DNA of 64,000 nucleotides from Phallus indusiatus. Taxonomy: Eukaryota; Basidiomycota; Agaricomycetes; Phallales; Phallaceae. The translations under genes and the position numbers were made by a program. This document shows positions 32,702-43,705 of the stretch, piece after piece. The notes beneath the pieces were generated by a model that was not told the DNA's origin, did not search any database, and saw only the letters and a list, made by a program, of their open reading frames with translations. Where the stretch lies: the NCBI GenBank assembly GCA_027605045.1, contig JAQFWX010000041.1, positions 186,001 to 250,000 of the forward strand, written 5' to 3'. How positions within the stretch are numbered: the stretch's first letter is position 1; each line of letters begins with the position of its first letter.

Positions 32702-33912
32702 AGTCCGAGTGTCCTGTCCGTGTTGGACTTCGTCGCGCCCGACCGGACTTTGCTTCGTCCACAGCGACTTCCGGTTTCTTTTTTCCTTTTTTCATCTATT
32801 TATGTCTGGCTCTGCCCATCTGATCTTCAGGGATCACACGTCTCGGACTTCGTCCGGGATGTAGTCCGCAAGGTCCGGGCACCCATCCGTGCAGTCCGCA
32901 CACCCCTCCGGCAGGTTCCCTGCAACTCTGATAGATCATAGGTCGGTTGTTAGTCCATGGATACCACTCGCTAACCCGCTGTGACCCGTTGGTCGATATG
33001 GAACAAGCAGTACCCTTTTCCAGGACCCCGCAACCACCCTGTGTATCTCCCGTTCATGTCTTCAGAACCCCCTGCGTTTTGAACAAGTCCGCACCTTCCC
33101 GGGCAAGTCCGAACGTTTCCCGACTTCCCCTGACGTTTTCTAGAGATGTCCACCATCTGACAACAAAGGCACCCACTCCGTCCAGTACCTGCTTCGGACT
33201 TTGTCCGTACTTTGCAGTACTTCGGTTCTGAAGAAGTCCGCGCGCGCACGCTAACTCCGGTATTTTCCGGCTCTGGCCTTCGAAACTCGTCATGAAGTAA
33301 CCCTTTGGAGTCCTTTGTAAGTGATTCCACTCAAGTCCAACTCCGGGTCCGCGTAGTCCGCCCGTCCGACGTCCACTCCGGTCCGTCCTAGAAGGGGGAG
33401 TAGGTACTCCACCAGCGCGAAAACCCTCGGACTTGTCTGCCCCCCCACACCATTTTTTCTTTTTCTTTTTCTCGTCCATGTCTGTTTCTGTCCATCCTGC
33501 CTGTCCTTTTTCTTCTGTCCATGTCTATATTTTCGTCCGTCCTTGTCCATTTTTATGTCCTGTCCGTTCTTTTTTCTTATCTTTGTCTATTTTCGTCCGT
33601 CTTCCTTTCCGTCCAATGCCCGCACAAGTCCGCACTTCCCTGTCCAAGTCCGCGTTTTCCCGTCCAAGTCCGCCAAAAACGCTGGTGTCGTCCCTCAGGA
33701 GTACTAACTACAGTACATATAGACGCCCCGCTACTGACTTGTGCACCCGGGCCCCGTACATTTTCATTTTCCGACTCTTATCCACTCCTTTCCGTTTTTT
33801 CCCCGTTTCCTGCTCTCTGTCCCCTTTTATTTTTATTTTTTCATCCACTACCAGCACTCCTGCCTCCTGTATACTGACAGTCTCGTGGGACTCGACCTTA
33901 GAGGGGGAATAC
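32702..33912 (+). other. Non-coding 3' part of the gag-only element with polypurine tract
   Basis: CT-rich and GTCC-rich, with long pyrimidine runs near 33450-33600. Open frames are repetitive and lack motifs. A typical polypurine tract, AGAGGGGGAAT, ends 2 nt before the 3' LTR. Confidence 0.75.
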
Positions 33913-34532
33913 TGTCACGACCCTCGTGCCACCCAATCCTAATCCGGACCTCTCCGAGGTCCAGCGCCCAATCCCCGTCCGTATTTAGTATATCCGCCAT
34001 GTCCGAGCGTCAGTACTTGCCCAACAGTGCGTAGTCCGTTATTCTGTCCACGTCCGGTAAGTCCGAGGTCCGGACTTCGTCCGGACTAGGACATTTCCTT
34101 ATGGGGACATTCTGTCCGGAGCATTAGAAAGCAAGTGCCAGATATGTTTCTGGTGCTGTGCAACTAGTCTCCTTTTAGTTATATCTCCTTTAGTTCTAGT
34201 AGTCTAGCTTTTTGTATTTAAAGCCCCCAGACTTCGTCTGGGGCTCCCCAGTCTGAATATCAAGTCGTATTTAAGTTCATTTCAAGTCTATCCTCAGCCA
34301 GTCTCTTTATAATCAATTCTATTCTTATCTATCTCGCTTAAAGTCCGCTCCCAGTACTTGTCCGGACCTGCCCGGACTACGTCCGGGCTGTCTCGGACTT
34401 CTAGTCCGAAATTAAGGGATATTCAGGGTCGATTGAGTCGGCGCAGCACATAAGCTGAAGCCAAGTCCCTTCTGTTCCGTAGTCCGGACCCCCCGGACTT
34501 CCGCCCAGACGCCCGGAACACGGCGCGTGACA
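33913..34532 (+). repeat. 3' LTR of the gag-only element
   Basis: 620 bp, same as the 5' LTR by eye. Abuts CTATT, which overlaps the stop codon of the next gene. Confidence 0.95.
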
Positions 34533-35366
34533 CTATTTGAACCATCCTTTTGGAGCCACCTGATACAACGCTTTTCTACCCTTATTCCACACTTTTAAAA
34601 ACCTTGAAGGCGGGCCCCAAGCGCAGTGATTATTCGGGTACAGATGAACTGTATTCGTACCAACGAGTCGTCCATTGGCGTCGTGTGCGATGGTGTTGAG
34701 GGTCATATGAGGCTTATTGTCGGAGGGGGAGGTGTGAAAATCGTTTCTATAATTTCAGTTTTAGCCTATAAATGATGAAATAGTACGAATTTACTTACTG
34801 AACTTGTAAACCCTTTATACCAATATATTTTAATTCGCGGGAATTGTTGCGAACGAATTTTTTGAGATGGCTGCGAACCGTCGGCGAGGCACAACGCGAG
34901 TGATTGACTGTTAGGGCTACTCAGCTCACACTAGAGGGAGGGGATCCTAAGACAATATATTGGAAGGGAAACTAACTACTCACCTAGAGGGAGGGGATCC
35001 TAAGAGAACAAGCTTAGGGACCCTCACTCTAGGTACAGCTACTATATACATGAAACGACGACGCGGAGTGCGGCCCTGACACAGCTAAGTGCCAGGCGCC
35101 CAAGCCGAACCTAAGCGACGTGATGTCACGGGCATCACGCCGGGTACGAGCGTGCGACGCGCGCGAGTAGAGAAAGTGAAACAGAGACAGAACAAGGAAA
35201 CGGAGAGTGAAAGTAAAATATGGAAATGATAAATAAAATAGAAATGAAATGATGCCGATGATAATAAATAAGAAAATGAGAGATGGCGGTAGTGTACCCT
35301 GACATTGACATGATTTGAGAAAAAAATGGGAATGTTTTTGATGCGAGTAGCGAGCGTGAATTTCAT
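34533..35366 (-). pseudogene. Small hypothetical gene disrupted by a solo LTR in exon 1
   Basis: ATG 35366 opens MKFTLATRIKNIPIFFSNHV. After ~20 codons the frame enters the solo LTR (34909-35304). Skipping the LTR and one TTGAC copy, it continues in frame (HSRCASPTVRSHLKKFV...) to a donor near 34800, an intron to about 34753, then a second exon (FHTSPSDNKPHMTLNTIAHD...) ending GWFK and TAG at 34533-34535. About 120 aa in all; family not recognised. The basic, Arg/Ser-containing N-terminus could be a mitochondrial presequence (inference). As it stands the frame runs into the LTR, giving a 93-aa chimera. The gag-only element sits directly behind the stop. Confidence 0.6.
34909..35304 (-). mobile_element. 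Solo LTR related to element A
   Basis: 396 bp, TGTTAGGG...CCTGACA, with a perfect TTGAC duplication at 34904-34908 and 35305-35309. It keeps the AGAACAAGCTT site (35005-35015) and a TATATA box at the matching place, but differs from the LTRs of element A in length and in much of U3. It therefore belongs to a sister subfamily. Confidence 0.9.
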
Positions 35367-36664
35367 TGTCGCAGTTGGTTTAGTTGGGAGGTTAGAATTA
35401 GGGAGTTTGGAGAAAAGAAATAGTTTGAAAGCGAGTTAGATTGATAGCGGTAAAGAAAGGTTTGTAAACGGACGTACCTTTCAGACGTGTAGAATTTCAT
35501 CCAAACGACAATTTTGCGTATATTCTAATATCTCTACTGAAGTTTTAATAACATTATCTTGCGTTGCGTAGCCTTAAAGCTGCTTGCGCGCACTAATACT
35601 CTAAATCTTATCTTATCGCTTAGTGCTTAGTCACTTTGAGCGTAGGTAAGCGTACGATAAGATTTGATTAAGCGCTCGTTTATCATTGCCCAACTGAGAA
35701 ACGATGACCCACAAGGAACAATGGTCACGTGCACGTTTTTTTTATTCTTAGTTTTGGTGACGTAGTTTATTTTTTAATCTTTTTTTAGCTATTTACATGG
35801 TCTCCGGTGTCTCTACACTAAGCGAACCGCCCTAAAAAATGATGCCAATGCTCATCATTTGGGTCGGACGCGTTCACTATGAACCGTCCGCGCCGCGCTG
35901 AACTGCGACGCTACCCAAACTTGAAATGATTTCATACTAGCAGATAAATTGACATTTATGAGGTAGGAATTCGTGGGACTTCTTACCTCTGAATCGTTTT
36001 TATGTGTAAACAGCATGAGGTTTCCGTTAATCATCGGGTTTCTCTCCGATAAAAGTTAGTCCGTTGCTTTAAGCCCATTAAGGGCCAAAAGGATCTTTAC
36101 GATGGGTACTACAGATGCCTTTCTCATCGTATTTATGCTGCTACGCCTAAAAGAAATATTATGAGTAACTATCACAGAGGTCAAAAAAATTGTAAGTGAA
36201 TTCAGAAGGATGAAGATATTGCCAAATGGTCGACAATGTGTCGAGTTGAATTGGTTGAGCACAGGGTATAAGTAGATCACAGATTAGGAAGAGGCAGAAA
36301 TCCTTCTCAGCTGAGCGCTTAAAATTTCGTTGTTAACGGCCGCGGTGGGCGGTCGGCACGCAATGTTTTTACCGTGAACCACGTACACGCAGTCGCTGTC
36401 AGGCTTGCAGTGTCTTGCCCTCTTGATCTTTTTGTATCAATGAATGATTATGATAATATTTTATCCGAAGCCCAGAGCCTGCCAGCGTGTCACATAACCT
36501 CCTGTTTTCGAATGCCTCCGATAAGCTTTGTACTAGTAAGTGAATTTACCAATAGTACAAGACATTTGTGATGGCGGTTGTTGCCATATTGACTGCATCT
36601 ATCTTTATCGTTGAAGGTAAGAATCTGTCGTAATATCTATAATACTACTGCTCCAGGGCTCCCT
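35367..36664. other. Intergenic, nothing recognised
   Basis: Presumed promoter of the disrupted small gene plus AT-rich spacer. No supportable frame, repeat or RNA gene. Confidence 0.5.
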
Positions 36665-37630
36665 TCAGATAGGAAGAACAATGTCCCCATCGTAACTTTT
36701 CCTGATTGCGACAAAATTGTAATGAAGAATAGTTTGACCTCCTTCAACTCTCTTGACACTGATTGTGCCGGATAGAATGTCTTTGTAACCGATAGTCGTT
36801 GAAATGCCTTCTTTTAAGGATCCAGAAGCCTCTCCCACCAAGATCGGGTCCACGATTGGGAGAATCAAAAAGATTTGCATCGCAAGGGCGTCAGGAGGAA
36901 CGTAATTCAAAACCAGCTAATTATAATAAATAATATTCAGTCCAGCAACGAAAGTATTAAAACATGAGATGGTGTTACAAACACTCAATGGACCAATATA
37001 GTAGGTAAGGATTGTACCTCCTCCTGGAGTTGAAGTTTTCGTCAGATGTACCCCAGAGTTATCGGGATCTTTTAGATTCAGGACGTCTTTCGTGACATTT
37101 TGCATTGTTTCGCGCTTTGGAGAGATTTCAGTAAGTTCCTTCAAAGTACTTTAAGAAAAATCGAACCGTTGTCTGATTTGGAGATCCAAGTGAGGTGACT
37201 TAGACGCAACGTCAAAAAGACAATAACCTTGTTGTAGTTTGAGAGGTAAGAGGAAAGGATGCCCACGCGTATCCGATGGATCGATGAAAGTTAGATGAAG
37301 CATGTCAAAACCTGGAGGTGGGCCAATTCACATGATTCCTTTAAGCCATCTTTCTGACAGCTGAAGCTCGTTTGAATTGCCAACCTTATGTAATTCAGTT
37401 CCTAGTTTACATATTGGTATCACTGTCCTTCCGCACCAAAATAATTTTGGCAAAAGAGGATATACCCAAATTTTGTGAACTCCGGCGCTGAGCCAATTGG
37501 GTCAGGAATCATGATCCGAGTCCTTGACTCAGAAGACTTGTGCTGAACGCGGACTAGGACTCTGAGAATTGACGCGGAACACATCCTCACGGACAGGCCA
37601 ATGCTGTAAAAGCAATTCAAAAGCAATTCT
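36665..37630 (-). CDS. Paralog array copy A: hypothetical protein with the shared C-terminal domain (partial model)
   Basis: The last exon (stop at 36665) encodes LVLNYVPPDALAMQIF...GSLKEGISTTIGYKDILSGTISVKR, clearly homologous to copy B. The exon before it (about 36984-37140) ends TILTYYIGPLS. Further upstream, exon-like segments read PPPGFDMLHLTFIDPSD (~37215-37310) and RTRIMIPDPIGSAPEFTKFG (~37460-37540), with donor/acceptor signals between them. The start was not found, so the 5' boundary is a guess. No known family. Upstream exons differ from copies C-E, so this copy may be a fusion or a longer isoform. Confidence 0.5.
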
Positions 37631-37809
37631 CGGATTGTTTCGCAACAAATTAGGCTCAGCTACTTATGTGAGTTTCTTTCATTCACTTAACCTACTAGTA
37701 TGATATCGACACAAGTTCAGATTTCACGTGAGAGGATGCGTGAATACACAAATGAATGAATACATAATTATGGCATACTAAATAAAGTTCTTCAAACACA
37801 ATACGCGGA

Positions 37810-38991
37810 TCAGAATGGAAGCTCAATATTCAAACTGTAACGTTTCCCCAATACCCTCACATCGAAATGCAGCATGACTTTCCCATTCGACTTTCTCATA
37901 ACGCTGACTGTTCCGGAGACGGTGCGTCCAAAGCCTACAGTGGTCGAGATACCATCGGACAAGGACCCAGTAATATCGACCAATCGGACTGGCGCAGCCA
38001 CCAGGAGCAAGCGATAAAACACCTGTAAGTTAACCGTATCGGGAGAAGTGTAGTGCAAGCGCAGCTAGATATACATTTGGTTAGATTTTGTTCAAGTAGG
38101 AATAAAAGGTTCTCACCTCGAATGGTCCGAGTTGATGTTCGAAGTCCTTCTCCTCGGGTTCAGGTTCAGGTTCAGGTTCAGGTTCAGGTTCTGGTTCAGG
38201 TTCTGGTTCAGGCTCTGGTTCAGGTTCAGGCTCTGGTTCCGGTTCAGGCTCTGGTTCGGGCTCAGGCTCTGGTTCTGGTTCAGGCTCATCTGTTCCCCCA
38301 CCAGGATTCTCATCTTCACCGTCGTCTCCACCATCATCAGGATCATCGCCACCTCCGCCTGTATTCCCGTCATCCTTATCAGGATCCTCTTTCCCATCAC
38401 CTGGATCCTCTTCATCTTCCCCATCGTCAGAATCCTCGTCATCTTCATCTTGGTGATCCTCATCATCTCCATCAGCAGGATTCTCTTCATCCCCATTATC
38501 ACCAGGATCCGCGTCATCTTCACCATCGTCAGGATCCTCATCGTCTCCGCCATCATCAGGATCCTCATCATCTTCATCCCCGTCGTTGTCACCAGGATCC
38601 TCGTCATCTCCCCCTGGATTTTCTTCGTCTCCATTATCACCAGGGCCCTCGTCGCCTCCGTCTGGATTCTCTTCATCACCATCATCAGGATCCTCTTCAT
38701 CTCCTCCTGTCTCACCGTCGTTCTCGTCAGGGTTCTCTTTGTCTTCATCAGGATTCTCTTCATTCTCGTTAGTATCTTCTTCAGCGGGGTCATCATCATT
38801 CACTATCTTAGACTGGTCAGCCTCGGGCTTGCTTCCAGCCAGAGGAACCTTCAAAGGATCTACCGGGCCTAGAAGACCCGGTATTTCAGCCTGAGTATCA
38901 GTTACTAATGATGAAGGGATGGTGTCAAAAGTTTGATGTTTTTACATAAAAAAAATTTTTTTCTCTTACCTGCTGCGTTGGTCGAACTCAT
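37810..38991 (-). CDS. Paralog array copy B: protein with acidic and Pro-Glu repeat insert
   Basis: Three exons: a short first exon (MSSTNAA), an intron ~38905-38969, a long repetitive exon, an intron ~38066-38115, and the shared C-terminal domain of ~82 aa ([14 protein letters not shown]...[25 protein letters not shown]), ending NIELPF at 37810. The middle ~200 residues are [14 protein letters not shown] acidic repeats followed by about 36 Pro-Glu dipeptides. The repeat is certainly disordered and carries strong negative charge. Copies C-E lack it. Function unknown; no signal peptide or membrane segment. Confidence 0.75.
38155..38290 (-). repeat. Coding (Pro-Glu)n minisatellite
   Basis: GGTTCA/GGTTCT/GGCTCT hexamers (plus strand) coding alternating Pro-Glu on the minus strand. 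Hexamer units keep the frame. The adjoining 38290-38790 carries imperfect ~30-60-bp Asp/Glu-Pro-Gly repeats. Confidence 0.85.
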
Positions 38992-39560
38992 AATCAATGA
39001 GAGAAAAAACAAGGTTTGAAATGCGATTTGCTTTCAATCAATAAAGTTTTCACGCTTTGAAAGAACCCTTTTATGCGAAAATTTGAGGGAGAAAAATGCG
39101 CGAACTGGATCATTGCCAACATTCCTTCAAGCTCTGTGTTGACATGGCACTAGCACTGCTATCTAAGCCACCACAAAATAAAGACAGAAATGGATATCGT
39201 GAAGATTTATTTTGGTCCGGCTAGCGGATTGTTTGAGAGCCGAATCACGGTTGTACGACAGCGACATAGTCGCGAAGAGAAAAGGAAAAATTAGTAGTTA
39301 CGTTCAAATATGTCTACACAAGCTTAAGGGGTGATGGAGTCAAGTAAAGTATGTGTACGTATAGGAGTATCAGATACGCAAATAATTTAGTCTTGAATGG
39401 AATCACGACACAAAATGGCATATATGCAAGTTACCCCTTTTGGCTAAGACACGCGTCGCGTATTGCTATCAAACATAGTAAAATACGGAACTCGGCTACA
39501 CCAACAACAAAAAACAAACAAACTTTTGCCAAAAAGTTTAGTAATAACTATCAAGAAACA

Positions 39561-40192
39561 TTAAAACTCAATTCTACAACAAGAAGAATATTTAAAATGG
39601 AAGAGCAATTTCTCCTTCAAGATGAGAAAGCCAGCTTTACAGTAAAGGACTGACTTTCCTCCAACTTTCTTAATGCTTAACTTGCCAGTCAGGAAACTGA
39701 AGTAGCTAATGTTGGTTTCAATACCCTGTGTTAAAGAACCAGAAAGCTGGCACAGTAGTTGAGATCCAAGAATCGGCACATTATAGGCCGCTTTCATTGA
39801 AATACCATCGGGTGGGGTGTAGGTCGTCGTTATCTGTTTTGTATCGTTATAAATTATATGGAAACACATCAAGGAGGATACTTACGTCTAAATCATGAAT
39901 AAAAACACGATAGTTTCGACTTTCCTCGGATGAAGAAGAAAGGTCCTTTGCAATTGGCAACGTCGCGATCACCCTAAGACTACCAGGATTACTAGTACAG
40001 TCTGCGAATTGACTAGTAATATCTTGCAAACCAAGCGCAAGATACACGTCTCTAAAAAAGACCCTCCTAAATGTTCACCTTCATTTAAAAACAAAACAGT
40101 ACTTCATACCGTGAGCTTGATTAATTATTAGTGACATATTTCAAGTTTCTAGACGCGAATGATTATAGCTTACCTGGGACTTTGGTACTCAT
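39561..40192 (-). CDS. Paralog array copy C: 153-aa hypothetical protein with a 6-nt microexon
   Basis: Exons 40174-40192 (MSTKVP), 40110-40115 (microexon CTCACG), 39886-40049 and 39561-39833. The joins make VPAHDVYLALGLQDIT in one frame; the residues AHD depend on the microexon. The last exon has the shared domain (YTPPDGISMKAAYNV...LSGSLTQGIETNISYF...GKLSIKK). All splice sites are GT-AG. Only this copy of the microexon-bearing set is intact. Function unknown; no secretion signal. Confidence 0.72.
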
Positions 40193-40344
40193 GACGTGAG
40201 AGAAGAGAGAGCGATTGTTGGTGTCAAGTTCGCGTTACTATAGTCCTTAATATATATATGCGCGAGACGAGCCTAAGGGTGTATGTAGGCGTTTTGTCCC
40301 TCGTGGAGAAACTACGATGACGAAGTTTGGACAAAGTACCAAAA

Positions 40345-40713
40345 ACAGCGGGGTGTAGGCCGTCATTATCTAATTAGCATTATTATTGAGATGGCGGAAC
40401 ACAAAAAAAAGTAAATCACTTCTAATCCATTCATGGAGACATGAAAGCTTTGACTTTCATCGGCTGAAGTGTCAATGGGGCTTGCCGCGATCACTCTAAG
40501 ATTCCTAGGATTTCTTGAATTTGATACTTGATCAGTAATATCTTTCAAGCCAAACTTAAGAACCACATCTTGAATAGAGTCCTATTTGAGTTCATGTTCA
40601 TTTGAAAAAAAGATACTATTTCCTACCGCGAGCTTCAAGTTGATAATGGTAGTGATAGCGCTCAAGGTACCAGACGCAATAGTTATAACCTCACCTGGAA
40701 CGTCTGTACTTAT
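40345..40713 (-). pseudogene. Paralog array copy D, dead
   Basis: Same layout as copy C: first exon, microexon CTCGCG at 40627-40632, then DVVLKFGLKDITDQVSN to NGLE. The start codon is ATA (40713-40711) where C has ATG. The last exon is cut after YTP by sequence that forms the upstream region of copy C. Two independent lesions, so no full product is expected. Confidence 0.75.
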
Positions 40714-41214
40714 GATGTGAGAGAAAAGAGAGAACAGTTGTTGGTGTCAATCTCACGACAAACCCCGCCTTTGATATACATATGCGCGAGACGAACCTAA
40801 CTTGAAGCATGGGCGTTTTGCTGCACCCTAGTGGAGAAAGCATGACAGCGAAGCCCCAAATCCAACAGTGGAGTAGTAATCTTTATTCAGAAATTTCCTA
40901 ATTTATAAAGACAGCGTAATATGATATAGGGATGTAGAGAATGTGATAAGAGAGACTCAACCGAACACGAGGCTTGAGAGTGCTCATAAGATGTTAAAGC
41001 CAGGAAAAGTTCCACATTGAATATGGGTTGAGACTCTGAGTCGCCGACAGCTTTGACAGGCAATTGTTATTGCACATATTGAGATCCTCTCTTGGCTAAT
41101 ATTTTGGCAGCAATATTGATTCGACGAGTCAATCAGAAAAGCTGGACTAATAAGTCTTTACGCGCTGATTCATATAGATATTTTAAACGGACGGTACTTG
41201 AAGGAGAAAGTTAC

Positions 41215-41534
41215 CTCTAGTGGTCCGGTGGTGTATTCATAGTTTTGGGCTTCTCTGATATGAGTTGTCAGGGTCGCTTGGCCTTCACGACGTCATCACG
41301 CTGAGATTATCAGGATTTTGCAAATTTGAGACATGATTCGTAATATCTTCGAAATCGTTGAAGCTTCTCTGAAGAAGCCCATCTTAAACAAAAGCAATCA
41401 GAATTCTATGCCGGCGCTCAGTTAAAAAAATAGTGTTCCTACCGAGAGCTTGACAGGTGGCATTGGTGTTCAAACTTCCATAGTACACGGTGATCAGTAG
41501 ATTAAGTCTTACCTGCGGTGTTGGTATTGTTCAT
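41215..41534 (-). pseudogene. Paralog array copy E, frameshifted
   Basis: ATG 41534 (MNNTNTA), microexon CTCTCG at 41443-41448, then FEDITNHVSNLQNPDNLSVM as in D. A one-base shift follows with an in-frame TGA near 41300, after which the other frame continues to EYTTGPLE and a donor. A last exon is not recognisable downstream. It keeps the splice signals though the protein is broken. Confidence 0.7.
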
Positions 41535-42191
41535 GATGTGAAGGAGATTGTTAATATCAATCTCATGACCTAGCAATTTTCTATATGTGCTGCAAGACGA
41601 TGTGGGCGTCTTGTAATTATTGCGCCATTGAATGTATCCCCGAGTCCAGAAGCCCAAATATGCATTAATGAACCGCAGCCAGCTTCGGAGAATTTTCGAT
41701 TTGAGTGAGAAAGAAAAATGAATAAATATCAACGTAACACGAATGCAGATGATGTGATGAGAAGGTATTGCAAGGATTGGAACGTTTCAGAAAATTTCGA
41801 AATGAGGGAAAACTCGACCATTTCAGTCTGTACCCTATTGACATATCTGATAGACAACACCGAACCCTTCACTGACAATCACGATAAGCAATTCTATTGC
41901 ATATTCAGATTTTCTCGGCTGTTCCCATCGATCTCATTTCCCAGTTGGGAAGGGTCGTTGAACCCATTGAAAGTTCTACAGCCGGCCCGAATGAGCTTTA
42001 GCCGCCGTATATCATCACATGTAGTGCAATTGTCGAAGCTTTATTCTGTTTGGTCACTATATTCAAATTTTACCTCTAACGAAGGAAACATTAAGCTGCC
42101 GCGAAAACACCGACATTCACGAAATAACTTACAAAGATGATATACATGCTAATGGAAATTATGAAGCACGCAAACGCCTTTTAATTATTCA

Positions 42192-43705
42192 TTAATTAGA
42201 AACAAACACCGGTCCTCCACCAGCACCGACAGCGGAAAGATCAGGAGGAGGGTAAGGCGTAACCAACTGAGGATTCGAATTGAGTGGGCCGGGAATTGTC
42301 TCAGTAAGATTGGTCAAAGGGATATCGGTGACGACTTGGTTTGTGTATCCAGTTTGTTGAGCTACTACTTCAAATACGTTCGCCATAGTCCTTTAAAGCA
42401 TAGATTAACGCTCATATGAATATATATAACCAATATCAGTTTAGTCATACTTACTTATCAGTGTCACCGCGACCCAGCGAACCCAACTTCCAGTTGTTCT
42501 GAACGGTGCTGAGAGATGAATAGTGCGTGTAATATGTAGAATCGGTCGTCCCAAGAAGGTTTTCTGGGATAGCAGATCCAAGGAGCAATGAAAATACGTT
42601 ATTGTTGATTGCATATGTCTCGGTCTCATCAAACGTCAAAAGAATGAGAGTTCCTGCAGGATTAAAACGACAATCTTCCAAAAGCGGGACAAGGAAATAT
42701 TCCAACCAGTCACTAGTGAAGTCAATAGTAGTATCATGAGCATCGTTGACGATATTTGGGGTAATCCACATCCATTGTGGTAGGGCTTCGGCTGTTATGT
42801 CAGCAGCAAAATCATTGAAATTGCGATGACGAGAAGCCCGCTCGGAACTAGTGATGACTGATTCGTAAGAAACAGTGGGGTTGTGTTTTCTCCAGTAGAA
42901 GGTGTATGTGCCTGAATTGCTTAAATAATTGTGCGAGGCGTAACTTGGAGGGGAAAAAAATTAGATCAGGCCCGGTTGTGGCGCCGTGGAGTGGAATGTC
43001 GGACTCACTTTAATCCTGTGAAACCATCAGATGGCATACTTTCTTGGTAGGACGCCCAAGAAATGTCAGCTGCTTCTAAAAGATCGACAATAGTAGAGAT
43101 GCTACATGCATAAATTCAAAAAAGAGCGAAAGAAAGAAAAAATAGAACAAGGCAGCTAGCTTACTTGGAAGGGATCGTATGGTAATCATCGTCCGCAAGG
43201 CCCCAGAAAGATCCTCCAGCTGCCGCAACGTAATTTGGCTGAGAAGGATGGGTGAGAGCGAAGTACTTGGATAGCGTAATGCCCTGTTGAGCTAGTTTTT
43301 GGAATGTTGGCTAAATGGAATTCAGCAAAGGGCCGAGTAGTATGTAATGTGTACAAAGCCACTTACACTACTGCTGGCGGTCGCAAAATCTGTATTCTCA
43401 AGCCATATCTATGTAGTAATTGTCAGCTCGCAATGTGGGAAATGAAGTCATTAGTGGAAACGATTAATACCTGGATAAATCGATCGAACACAAGACCTGG
43501 AACGATAGGGGCCACAGACAGAGTTCCATTATTCTGTCCGACGTAATTGCTGGATGCAGAGGTAGGTGAGGTGGATGGCGGCACGAAACTCGGAGCCTAT
43601 CATGAGAGTGAGACGACTTTAACCACTATGAGACATGATGTAGCATCGACTGACCTGAGCAGCCCGGCAGAAAGGGAGAGATAGCAGTAGTAAAGAAGAC
43701 CACAT
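42192..43705 (-). CDS. Secreted acid phosphatase, phosphoesterase family (PF04185 type)
   Basis: ATG 43705 begins MWSSLLLLSLPFCRAAQ, a signal peptide. Several ~50-nt introns separate blocks typical of fungal phosphoesterase-domain acid phosphatases: an IWLENTDFA-like active-site start, THPSQPNYVAAAGG, WITPNIVNDAHDTTIDF, and TLILLTFDETETY. It hydrolyses phosphomonoesters outside the cell, most likely for phosphate scavenging. The C-terminal exon ends GGPVFVSN at TAA 42192. The motifs with metal/phosphate-binding Asp, Asn and His are intact in what I can read. Exon borders in the 5' half (42900-43700) were not all fixed. Confidence 0.88.

Larger units (their letters stand above)
30553..34532 (+). 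mobile_element. Gag-only LTR retrotransposon (TR-GAG type, non-autonomous)
   Basis: A 3,980-bp element with 620-bp LTRs that look identical by eye (TGTCAC...GTGACA) and a perfect CTATT duplication at 30548-30552 and 34533-34537. The internal part holds one gag-like frame and about 1.2 kb of non-coding sequence. No protease, RT, RNase H or integrase trace was seen in any frame. It has a primer site, a TATA box and a polypurine tract, so it looks competent for mobilisation by another element's pol. The whole element is saturated with GTCCG/CGGAC. Confidence 0.9.

Noticed and set aside
33433..33942. 169-codon plus-strand frame in the gag-only element
   Set aside because: Runs of Phe/Ser from a pyrimidine tract, no domain, and it runs into the LTR; not a pol remnant.
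38155..38290. CRISPR-like appearance of short repeats
   Set aside because: Units are 6-12 bp, contiguous, without unique spacers, and coding; the organism is eukaryotic.
38053..38894. Several long plus- and minus-strand frames over the Pro-Glu/acidic repeat
   Set aside because: Hexamer and multiple-of-3 repeats keep all frames open. Only the minus frame of copy B joins to a homologous C-terminal exon.
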